A DNA stretch of 64,000 nt, from the NCBI RefSeq assembly GCF_018069705.1, contig NZ_CP072943.1, forward strand, positions 1,415,260-1,479,259, in the 5' to 3' direction. Both the position numbers and the translations under genes were made by a program. This document shows positions 15,415 to 24,710 of this stretch, piece after piece. The stretch comes from Aminithiophilus ramosus (GTDB lineage Bacteria > Synergistota > Synergistia > Synergistales > Aminithiophilaceae). The notes under the pieces are model-generated. The model searched no databases. It saw only the letters and a program-made list of their open reading frames with translations, and was not told the origin of the DNA. Numbering within the stretch: the first letter of the stretch is position 1; the number at the start of each line of letters is the position of its first letter.

Positions 15415-16933
15415 TGTCGCCGGACAATGGTATTGTCACTCGTGAAGAGGACAGGGAAAATGTCACTTATGACGACCAGGAGAGACCTACTCATGAAGAC
15501 AAAAGAAGCAAGGCGCTTGGGGTTGGTGGAAGAGGCTGTCGCGGGCAACCTGACGGTTCAGGAGGTGGCCGATCGGCTCGGTCTGAGCCGCCGTCAGGTC
15601 TTTCGGCTCAAACGACGCTACCGGGAAGAAGGAGCGCAGGGGCTCCTGCACAAGGGACGAGGCAAACCGTCCCGGCGCAGAATCTCTCAGGAGACACGGG
15701 ATTTCGTCGTCAGTCTGGCCAAGGGTCTTTACAGGGATACGAGCTGTCAGCACATGGCCGAACTCCTTGCCGAAGAGCATGATCTCGTGCTGAGCGCCAA
15801 GAGCATCGCCCGTTTCCTTCGCGCGGAGAACCTGTCCCTCGTTCATCGCCACCGGGCCCCGAAGCGGCGTTCCCGCAGGGTCCGACGGTCCCGACGAGGC
15901 GATCTGGTCCAGATGGACGCCTCTCCTTTCGATTGGTTCGAGATCGGTGAGCGTTGCACTCTCCACGGCGTGATTGACGATGCCACAGGAGAGGTCCTCG
16001 GTCTGTGGATGGCCAGGAATGAGTGCCTCTTCGGCTACTTCCGCGTGCTCCGTCAGATGCTTGATCGCCACGGCGTGCCTCGCGAGCTTTACGCCGACCG
16101 CCACACCATCTTCCTTTCTCCCAAGTCGGAAAAACTGACGATCAAGGAGGAGCTGGAGGACTCGGCGCCTGTAACCCAGTTCGGCCGCGCTCTGGAGGCT
16201 CTCGGAACTCGCTATGTCCCTGCAGGGTCTCCCCAGGCGAAGGGGCGGATCGAAAGGCTCTGGGGAACTCTTCAGGATCGTCTCGTCGTCGCCTTCCGAC
16301 GGGCCGGAGTGAAAACGATCGAAGAGGCCAACGTCCTGCTCGCCGCCTACCCGGGAGAGGTCCATAACCCGAGGTTCGCTCGTCCTCCCGCAGAGGGGGC
16401 ATCTGCCTTTCTCCCTCCGCCGGACGGACCCGCTCTCGATCTCCTCCTGACTCGCCAGACCGACCGGAAGGCCTCGGGAGACTCGACGATTTCCCTCGAC
16501 GGAAAACAGTACGCCCTGATAGGCCCCCGCAGACGCCCCCTGCTTCTTGCCAGGGGACAGGCGGTCAAGGTCATCGAGAAGCTCGACGGGAAACTCCTGG
16601 CTCTTGTCCATGACGGGCTCTACGATCTCGCAGCCGTCGACAAAGAGCCCCCTGCGACTCCCCCGCCTGTCATCGAGACGAAGACAGGCACTCCATGCAA
16701 AACGAAGAAGCAGAGGAAGCCGGCGGCAGACCATCCCTGGCGACAGAATCCCGCTCCTCCTGCCGCGGCGGTCGGCTCCGAGCAAGGGACGGGTTCCCCT
16801 CCCTAGAAGGACATCCGCCGCGGAGGAAAGCCAAGGCGGGCTGTTGACGGGGGCGATTTCAGCCCCTCGAAAGCGACACTTTCATTGTCCCTCAGACCCT
16901 CTTTTTAGATGACATTTTTAGTGTCCCTTGACA
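15415..16933 (+). mobile_element. Complete ISNCY/IS1202-like element (1,519 bp), copy 2
   Basis: Same length and ends as copy 1 at 6742-8260 and nearly identical (one difference noted near 16,813). The flanks (GTCGGGACCGGTG on the left, CGAGGCGGCCCG on the right) show no target duplication, unlike copy 1. This suggests a rearrangement or deletion on one side after insertion. It lies between the divergent tRNA promoters. Confidence 0.9.
15493..16806 (+). CDS. ISNCY/IS1202-family transposase, copy 2
   Basis: 437 aa, same sequence as the copy-1 transposase over the parts compared. The ATG at 15493 follows GGAGAG with a 9-nt gap. Two HTH segments, then the DDE core with LVQMDAS, YADRHTIF and GRIERLWG. 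The frame is open upstream through the tRNA-Cys gene by chance; that extension is not real. Intact, so it can probably act on both copies. Confidence 0.9.
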   Translation: MKTKEARRLGLVEEAVAGNLTVQEVADRLGLSRRQVFRLKRRYREEGAQGLLHKGRGKPSRRRISQETRDFVVSLAKGLYRDTSCQHMAELLAEEHDLVLSAKSIARFLRAENLSLVHRHRAPKRRSRRVRRSRRGDLVQMDASPFDWFEIGERCTLHGVIDDATGEVLGLWMARNECLFGYFRVLRQMLDRHGVPRELYADRHTIFLSPKSEKLTIKEELEDSAPVTQFGRALEALGTRYVPAGSPQAKGRIERLWGTLQDRLVVAFRRAGVKTIEEANVLLAAYPGEVHNPRFARPPAEGASAFLPPPDGPALDLLLTRQTDRKASGDSTISLDGKQYALIGPRRRPLLLARGQAVKVIEKLDGKLLALVHDGLYDLAAVDKEPPATPPPVIETKTGTPCKTKKQRKPAADHPWRQNPAPPAAAVGSEQGTGSPP

Positions 16934-17119
16934 CGAGGCGGCCCGAACCAGCAGGCTACGCAGGAGAAACTCCGCTGGATCCAGGGACTCAAAATCCGCT
17001 TGAATCACCTCGCCGGTGCGGATTCGAGGCAACCGTCTCAGCTGTACAGACGATTCCCGGCCGGGCCGATGGAAGCTTTTATCCTGTTCTACCTACGGAT
17101 CCAGGGGAAAAAGAGACTC

Positions 17120-17148
17120 TTGACGGCTTGTCCAAGGCCCCCTATAAT
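17120..17148 (+). promoter_or_regulatory. Promoter of the Leu-fMet-Met tRNA operon
   Basis: TTGACG, a 17-bp spacer and a perfect TATAAT, 11 bp before the tRNA-Leu 5' end. The strongest-looking promoter in the window. The 186 bp between the IS end and here contain nothing else I can name. Confidence 0.85.
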
Positions 17149-17159
17149 GTTCCCTGCTG

Positions 17160-17245
17160 GCCGGGCTGGCGGAAGGGTAGACGCACGGGACTTAAAATCC
17201 TGTGGACGCAAGTCCGTGCGGGTTCGATTCCCGCGCCCGGCACCA
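17160..17245 (+). tRNA. tRNA-Leu (TAA)
   Basis: 86 nt with a long variable arm. Acceptor GCCGGGC/GCCCGGC, anticodon loop CTTAAAA, T-loop GGTTCGATTCC, encoded CCA. Confidence 0.95.
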
Positions 17246-17258
17246 AGGAAGTCAACGT

Positions 17259-17335
<77 letters not shown>

Positions 17336-17336
17336 G

Positions 17337-17413
17337 GGCGGTGTAGCTCAGATGGCTAGAGCATGCGGTTCATACCCGCAGTGTCACTGGTTCGATTCCA
17401 GTCACCGCCACCA
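17337..17413 (+). tRNA. tRNA-Met elongator (CAT)
   Basis: Acceptor GGCGGTG/CACCGCC, anticodon loop TTCATAC, encoded CCA. It starts 1 bp after tRNA-fMet. tRNA-Ile with a lysidine-modified CAT is the alternative, since tilS is nearby, but the sequence resembles elongator Met more. Confidence 0.85.
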
Positions 17414-17420
17414 GCGTTCA

Positions 17421-17450
17421 AAGCGAGGCCCCTGGGGCCTCGCTTTTTTC
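17421..17450 (+). terminator. Terminator of the Leu-fMet-Met tRNA operon
   Basis: Perfect 10-bp stem GCGAGGCCCC/GGGGCCTCGC with a TG loop and six T immediately after. Confidence 0.93.
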
Positions 17451-17476
17451 ATCGGATTCGCATTGAGGTGAGATGA

Positions 17477-18391
17477 ATGTCGAGCGAAAGGGAAGACCGG
17501 ATCGATGCGCTTCTGGATGAGGCTTACCAGTCTAAAGACTGGGAGGAGACCCGTCGCCTGGCCCTGAAGGTTCTCGAGCTGGATTCCACCCAAGTGGAGG
17601 CTCTGGTCCTTCTTGCCGATGCGTCGGAAGAGGAGGCGGAGCAGATTGCTCTTCTTCGTAGGGCTCTTTCCCTTCTCCCCCCCATCGATAAGGGAGGAAA
17701 AAAGAAGGTGACGCAGGAGGAGAGAGAGCTGCGGGCCACGGTTCTGGAGCGGCTTGGCGTGGCTCTTCTGCTCGTCGACCCCGAAGAGGTCCTCCTCCAT
17801 GCGGCGGAATCGATACAGGTCGATCCCGTCGAGTGTGAGGTCGGGCGATCCCTGACCTATGCGGCGCTTCTTTTGCTCCATCGCGGCGGCGATGTTCTGC
17901 AGGAATACTTTCAGGACCAGAGCGAATTTCCGGCCCGATTTTACGGAAGGGCCCTTGCCCTTTATCAGATGACCGGGAAAGGCGAGCCCTTTTTCGTCGC
18001 CCTTTGGGAGGCTCTCGCCAAGGAGTCGGATATCGCTTTCTATGCCCTCGGCCTTTGGCCCGATCCCTCTCCCGACAAGGAGGAGGAGTGGGAGTATGTG
18101 CGTCTGTCGTCGATCCTCATCACGCCCTGGTGGCACGATGAGGAGGCCTACGCCTGGCTCCTGACGGCGACGGTCCTCTTCGGTTACCTGACGGACCGGA
18201 TTCCCGACGAGATCTTCGATGAATTGAGGCCCGATCTGGCCGAAAGCGGTTTTCTCGACAAGATGAATCAGTGCCTGGGCGAGTTTGATGCCCTTCTGCG
18301 TCCTCTGGGCGAGCTCTCCGTGGAGGCCATCGACGGCCTCGCTCTCGACTATCTCTCGAAGCGCCGATTTTCGGAACCGCTCTGGATTTGA
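17477..18391 (+). CDS. TPR-like hypothetical protein, 304 aa
   Basis: An acidic, helical cytoplasmic protein with no signal peptide or membrane segment. The N-terminus (DALLDEAYQSKDWEETRRLA, then VLELDSTQVEALVLLADAS) has the spacing of tetratricopeptide-type helices, and the rest is Leu-rich. No catalytic motif was found. The ATG follows GAGGTGAG. It stands alone between the tRNA terminator and a hairpin at 18421-18441. Function unknown; scaffolding or protein-protein binding is the most that can be inferred. Confidence 0.75.
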   Translation: MSSEREDRIDALLDEAYQSKDWEETRRLALKVLELDSTQVEALVLLADASEEEAEQIALLRRALSLLPPIDKGGKKKVTQEERELRATVLERLGVALLLVDPEEVLLHAAESIQVDPVECEVGRSLTYAALLLLHRGGDVLQEYFQDQSEFPARFYGRALALYQMTGKGEPFFVALWEALAKESDIAFYALGLWPDPSPDKEEEWEYVRLSSILITPWWHDEEAYAWLLTATVLFGYLTDRIPDEIFDELRPDLAESGFLDKMNQCLGEFDALLRPLGELSVEAIDGLALDYLSKRRFSEPLWI

Positions 18392-18420
18392 GCCGATGGA
18401 CAAGGCCCCTTTCTTGTGAT

Positions 18421-18441
18421 ACAAAACCCCCATGGGGTTTT
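18421..18441 (+). terminator. Hairpin terminator after the TPR-like gene
   Basis: Perfect stem AAAACCCC/GGGGTTTT with a CAT loop; the T tract is part of the stem, so it may work in both directions. Confidence 0.6.
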
Positions 18442-18545
18442 CTGGAGAGGAATCGCTTCCCCCATCTTGAGGTGTATATGCCCTTTTCCGAGAGGGGCCT
18501 CTTTGTGTCGATGAACGGTGAGTTTTCCGCACGGAGGTGTCTAAC

Positions 18546-18770
18546 ATGAGCCGAGCCTTCATCAAAGAAGATGACGGCCAGATTAATTTCGTCGATCGCG
18601 AGCAGGCGAGAAGGGAAAGAGAGGAGAGACTGGGCCTTCTCATCCGAAAGATCGACCACCTGAGCAGCGCCGAGGCGGTCTCCCTCGATCCTTTCAAGAA
18701 GGAGGCCATGCTGGCTAGGATCTGCCGGGAACGGGAGGAACTGGAGGCCCTTCTTGAAAGGGACAAGTGA
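18546..18770 (+). CDS. Small charged hypothetical protein, 74 aa
   Basis: Starts at an ATG placed 7 nt after GGAGGTG; an in-frame GTG inside that RBS is too close to be the start. The protein is highly charged and probably helical: an N-terminal FIKEDDGQINFVDREQARRE segment and a C-terminal Glu/Arg coiled-coil-like tail. No known family recognised. It overlaps the likely tilS start by 17 nt, so the two are probably co-translated. Confidence 0.65.
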   Translation: MSRAFIKEDDGQINFVDREQARREREERLGLLIRKIDHLSSAEAVSLDPFKKEAMLARICREREELEALLERDK

Positions 18771-20094
18771 ACCCCCGTTGCCAAGAGCCTCCTTAAAGCT
18801 TAAAGACATCCACCGAAGGTTTCGCGATGCCGGCGAAAGCCAGGGATGGTGGAGGGATCGAGGGCCTCTGGTCGCCGCCGTTTCGGGAGGCGGCGATTCC
18901 ATGGGACTCTTGGTTTTGCTGCATCGTTTTTGGCGAGGCCCTGTCGTCGTGGCCCACGTGGAGCATGGCATCAGGGGAGGGGACTCCCTTGAGGATGCCC
19001 GCTTCGTCCAGGCCATGGCTCTCAAGCTGAATTATCCCTCTGTCGTGGTCTCCGTCGATGTTCCTCGGCAGAGGCGACGGGGCGAGAGCCTTGAAGAGGC
19101 TGCAAGGCGCCTTCGCTACGAGGCTCTGGAGAAGGTCAGGCAGGATTGGCTGGCCTCATGGGTCCTTCTTGCCCATCAGGCTGACGATCAGGCCGAGACG
19201 GTGCTTTTCCATCTTTGTCGAGGGACGGGGCTCCGTGGCCTTATCGGAATCCCGTCCCTGCGGCCTCCTTTCGCCCGACCGCTTATGGCCTTTTCCGGAT
19301 CCGAACTGAGGGTTTTCCTCGAGCGGGAGGGTTTTAGCTGGGTCGAGGACGGGACAAACAGCGATTCTCGGTATGCCCGCAATCGGATTCGCAATGAAGT
19401 CCTTCCGCTGATGAGAAGAACCCTCAATGCCCGTGTCGACGAACACCTCGCTGCGTTGGCCCGCGAGGCGGCGGAGTTGGCTGTCCGTATGGAAGAGCGG
19501 AGTCGGGCTCTTTTGGGGGAGCTGAGATCACCCTTTCCCGGTGCCTTGCGTTCCTGGCTCTGGGAAAAAGCCAAGAGGCTCTCGCCCTTCGAGCGATGTG
19601 AAGCCCTCCGTGCCGAGGCGCTCTCTCTGGGATGGCCCTCTCTGGACCGGGGGAGGACGGAATCGCTAGCCGGACTGGTCGGCAAGGGAGGACGTTGGAC
19701 CTTTCAGTGGAAGAAGGACCTCCAAGTCCTCTGCGGCCAGCGGTGGATAACCTGGACGAGCGGGCGTTTCCCGACCTTTCCTACCCGGAAGATCCCCTCG
19801 GGAAGAGGGCTCTACCAGGGTCCTTTCTGGACTTTGTCTTGGGAAAACGCTTCAGGGGCCTTTCCCCTTCTTTCTCCCCTCGGTGATCGGGCTGCGGAAG
19901 AAACAAAGGGAAAAATTCCCTGGTGGCTTCGCGAGGGGTGGCCCACGATCGTCCAAGGAAGTACAATGATCTGGTGCCCTTTCTTCGGCGGAGAGGCCGA
20001 GCTTGCAGCCGAACCGTCGTCGGGCCTTGCCTTGCGCCTGCAGTGGTCCATTGAGGGGAGGAGTCGATTAAGGAATGAACTACAGACTTTCTGA
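18754..20094 (+). CDS. tilS: tRNA(Ile)-lysidine synthetase TilS
   Basis: Modifies C34 of tRNA-Ile(CAU) to lysidine so that it reads AUA, using ATP and lysine. The N-type ATP pyrophosphatase PP-loop SGGGDS is at residues 44-49. HVEHGIRGGDS and LLAHQADDQAETVL (residues about 72-82 and 140-155) are the conserved substrate and ATP motifs, and RNRIRNEVLPLM is the family's signature helix. At 446 aa it has the usual length. The start chosen is TTG 18754, 6 nt after GGAGG. It overlaps hpt by 20 nt; the tilS-hpt-ftsH order is common in bacteria. Confidence 0.9.
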   Translation: MKGTSEPPLPRASLKLKDIHRRFRDAGESQGWWRDRGPLVAAVSGGGDSMGLLVLLHRFWRGPVVVAHVEHGIRGGDSLEDARFVQAMALKLNYPSVVVSVDVPRQRRRGESLEEAARRLRYEALEKVRQDWLASWVLLAHQADDQAETVLFHLCRGTGLRGLIGIPSLRPPFARPLMAFSGSELRVFLEREGFSWVEDGTNSDSRYARNRIRNEVLPLMRRTLNARVDEHLAALAREAAELAVRMEERSRALLGELRSPFPGALRSWLWEKAKRLSPFERCEALRAEALSLGWPSLDRGRTESLAGLVGKGGRWTFQWKKDLQVLCGQRWITWTSGRFPTFPTRKIPSGRGLYQGPFWTLSWENASGAFPLLSPLGDRAAEETKGKIPWWLREGWPTIVQGSTMIWCPFFGGEAELAAEPSSGLALRLQWSIEGRSRLRNELQTF

Positions 20095-20611
20095 CGTGCT
20101 CATCGACGAGCAGCGCCTACGTGGCCGGGTCCGTGAGATTGCCGACGAGATCGGCCGCGAACATCGGGGCGGAGAACTGATCGTCATCGGTGTCCTCAAG
20201 GGGGCCGTTCTCTTTTTGTCGGATCTGATCCGAGAGATGGATGTCGACATCTGTGTGAAAATTGATTTCATGGCCGTCTCCTCCTATGGGGCTTCGACGA
20301 AATCGAGTGGTGTCGTCCGCATCGTGAAAGATCTTGATACGGACATCAAGGGCAAGGATGTCCTTCTCGTGGAGGATATCGTCGACAGCGGACTGACTCT
20401 GTCCTATCTGACACGCCTTCTCAAGGAGAGGGATCCGCGGTCCCTCAAGACCTGTGTCCTTCTCGATAAACCCGACAGGAGGCAGGTGGCGGTCAGGGTC
20501 GATTATCGCGGTTTTTCCATTCCCGACGAATTCGTCGTCGGTTATGGCCTGGATTACGCGGGGCTGTGGCGGAACCTTCCCGCCATTTATACCCTGCGGA
20601 CGGAAGCCTGA
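20075..20611 (+). CDS. hpt: Hypoxanthine phosphoribosyltransferase
   Basis: Salvages hypoxanthine or guanine with PRPP to IMP or GMP. The 178-aa protein has the PRPP loop LLVEDIVDSGLTL at residues about 97-109, the N-terminal VLKGAVLFLSDL segment and the C-terminal PDEFVVGYGLDYAGLWRNLP motif that binds the purine. It lies between tilS and ftsH; the start overlaps tilS. Confidence 0.95.
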   Translation: MNYRLSDVLIDEQRLRGRVREIADEIGREHRGGELIVIGVLKGAVLFLSDLIREMDVDICVKIDFMAVSSYGASTKSSGVVRIVKDLDTDIKGKDVLLVEDIVDSGLTLSYLTRLLKERDPRSLKTCVLLDKPDRRQVAVRVDYRGFSIPDEFVVGYGLDYAGLWRNLPAIYTLRTEA

Positions 20612-20644
20612 AGCTAGCGACGGAGACGGAGGGGTGGAAAGAGT

Positions 20645-22561
<1,917 letters not shown>

Positions 22562-22676
22562 ACGGAGAATTTGGGGTCCTCTCTGGTGTCGGGGGCGCTG
22601 CCGGTTCTGATGAACCCGGCTCGCCCCTGGCTTTTTCCCTTGCCGGGTCCGATGTCGTCGGAGGGGAGGGATAGCC

Positions 22677-24710
22677 GTGATCGGAGGTTTTCGCCTTCAG
22701 GCTCCTTGGCCCCCCTCGGGCGACCAGCCGGAGGCCATCCTTCGGCTGGTCGAGGGCCTCGGCAGGGAGGAACGCTACCAGACTCTCCTGGGCGTGACGG
22801 GCAGCGGTAAAACTTTCACGTTGGCCAATGTCGTCGCCCAGGTTCAGCGTCCCACTCTCGTCATCGCCCATAATAAAACCTTGGCGGCCCAGCTCTACAG
22901 CGAATTTCGCTCCTTTTTCCCCGACAACGCCGTCGAGTACTTCGTCAGCTACTACGATTACTATCAGCCCGAGGCCTATGTGGCCGCTCAGGACCTCTAC
23001 ATCGAGAAGGATGCCTCCATCAACAGCCGCATCGAGAAGTTGCGCCTGGCGACGACGAAGGCCTTGCTCGAGCGCCGTGATGTCCTTGTCGTCGCCAGCG
23101 TTTCCTGTATTTATGGCCTGGGCAAGCGTAAGGCTTACGAAGAGGCCGTCTTTCGCTTTCGCGTCGGCGAGGAAATCGATCGCAGGACTTTCCTCCTCCG
23201 CCTTGTCGAGATCTACTACGAGCGCAACGATGTACTTCTTGAGCCGGGAAAATTCAGGGCCCGAGGCGATGTCATCGAAGTTTTTCCCGCTTACAGCGAC
23301 AGGGCGCTGAGAATTTCCTTTTTTGACGACGAAGTGGAACGCATCGAGGAAATCGAGGCCATGACGGGCAAGGCCGTTCTTTCCAAAATGGCGGGGGCCA
23401 TTTTCCCTGCCAAACATTATGTGACGACGAAAGAGGAGATCGCCGTTGCCCTTTCCTCGATCGAAGCCGATCTGGTGGAGAGAACGGCCCGTTTCAAGCG
23501 AGAGGGAAAGCTTCTCGAGGCCCAGCGGCTTGAGATGCGGACGCGCTATGACATGGAGATGCTCTCCGAAATGGGCTACTGCTCCGGCATCGAGAACTAC
23601 TCCCGCTACCTTGATGGCCGCGAGCCCGGCGAGCCGCCGGGGACGCTGCTCGATTTCTTCCCCGACGACTTTCTCCTCGTCATCGACGAATCGCATATCA
23701 CCCTTCCCCAGATTCGCGGGATGTACAACGGCGACAGGGCCAGAAAGGAAGTCCTTGTCGACTACGGTTTTCGCCTGCCGGCCTGTCTCGACAACCGTCC
23801 CCTGCGCTGGGAAGAGTTCCAACAGTTTATGAGGCAGGCCATTTTCGTGTCGGCGACGCCTGGCGATTGGGAACGAGAGATATCGTCGAGCCTCGTCGAG
23901 CAGGTCGTCAGGCCTACGGGTGTCGTCGATCCCGAAATCGTCGTCTCTCCCGCGAGCGGGCAGGTCGACGATCTCGTCGGTCGTCTCAGGGATGTCGTGG
24001 CAAGGGGAGAACGTGCCCTCGTCACGACGCTGACGAAGAGGGCTTCGGAGGATTTGGCCGAATATCTGGCCGAGCTCGCGTTTAAAGTGCGCTATATCCA
24101 CTCAGAGCTGGATGCCTTCGAGAGGGCCGACCTTCTCCGCGACATCCGCAAGGGGACCTTCGATGTCCTCGTCGGAGTCAACCTGCTGAGAGAGGGTATC
24201 GATCTGCCTGAAGTCTCGCTTGTGGCCATTCTCGACGCCGATCGAGAGGGTTTTTTGCGCTCCTACCGCTCCATCGTTCAGATGACGGGACGGGCGGCAC
24301 GGAATGTGGGCGGACTCGTCGTCCTTTACGCCGATGTCCTCACCGGGAGCCTCACTGCGGCGATCGATGAGACGAACCGACGGAGAGCGGTACAGAAAAG
24401 ATACAACGAGGAGCGGGGGATCACCCCCACCACGATACACAAACCCATCGTCAACCTTCTGCCAGAGGAGCTTCTGGAGGAGCCGGGGAGGGGGGCTTCG
24501 GACGGCGCCCTCGCCGAGCTTCCCCTTGAAGACATGGAAAAGATGATGTGGGCCGCCGTGGAACGCCTTGATTTCGAGGAGGCGGCCCGGTTGAGAGATT
24601 CCATCGCTCAAGCCAGAGAGGGAGACATTGATCGTGTCGCAAGTCATCGAAGTCCGCGGAGCAAGAGAGCACAATCTAAAAAATATCGACGTCGTTCTTC
24701 CCCGAAATAG
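22677..24710 (+). CDS. uvrB: Excinuclease ABC subunit B
   Basis: Damage-verification helicase of nucleotide excision repair. GTG start after GGAGGGAT. Walker A GVTGSGKT at residues 39-46, the beta-hairpin YYDYYQPEAYV near 91-101 that clamps the strand, helicase motif DESH, motifs V/VI (LLREGIDLPE and QMTGRAARN), and a UVR motif near the C-terminus (KMMWAAVERLDFEEAARLRD) for UvrC contact. The last 35 or so residues are basic and lie within the region that also encodes the uvrA N-terminus. 677 aa. Confidence 0.96.
   Translation: MIGGFRLQAPWPPSGDQPEAILRLVEGLGREERYQTLLGVTGSGKTFTLANVVAQVQRPTLVIAHNKTLAAQLYSEFRSFFPDNAVEYFVSYYDYYQPEAYVAAQDLYIEKDASINSRIEKLRLATTKALLERRDVLVVASVSCIYGLGKRKAYEEAVFRFRVGEEIDRRTFLLRLVEIYYERNDVLLEPGKFRARGDVIEVFPAYSDRALRISFFDDEVERIEEIEAMTGKAVLSKMAGAIFPAKHYVTTKEEIAVALSSIEADLVERTARFKREGKLLEAQRLEMRTRYDMEMLSEMGYCSGIENYSRYLDGREPGEPPGTLLDFFPDDFLLVIDESHITLPQIRGMYNGDRARKEVLVDYGFRLPACLDNRPLRWEEFQQFMRQAIFVSATPGDWEREISSSLVEQVVRPTGVVDPEIVVSPASGQVDDLVGRLRDVVARGERALVTTLTKRASEDLAEYLAELAFKVRYIHSELDAFERADLLRDIRKGTFDVLVGVNLLREGIDLPEVSLVAILDADREGFLRSYRSIVQMTGRAARNVGGLVVLYADVLTGSLTAAIDETNRRRAVQKRYNEERGITPTTIHKPIVNLLPEELLEEPGRGASDGALAELPLEDMEKMMWAAVERLDFEEAARLRDSIAQAREGDIDRVASHRSPRSKRAQSKKYRRRSSPK

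Noticed and set aside
1-17000. CRISPR array or integrase/att site for the island
   Set aside because: No regularly spaced repeats, no tyrosine or serine recombinase gene and no direct repeat of a tRNA 3' end were found.
16975-17045. A possible tRNA-Leu (CAA) fragment beside the second ISNCY-type copy
   Set aside because: GGACTCAAAATCC looks like an anticodon arm, but no matching acceptor or T stem could be folded around it.
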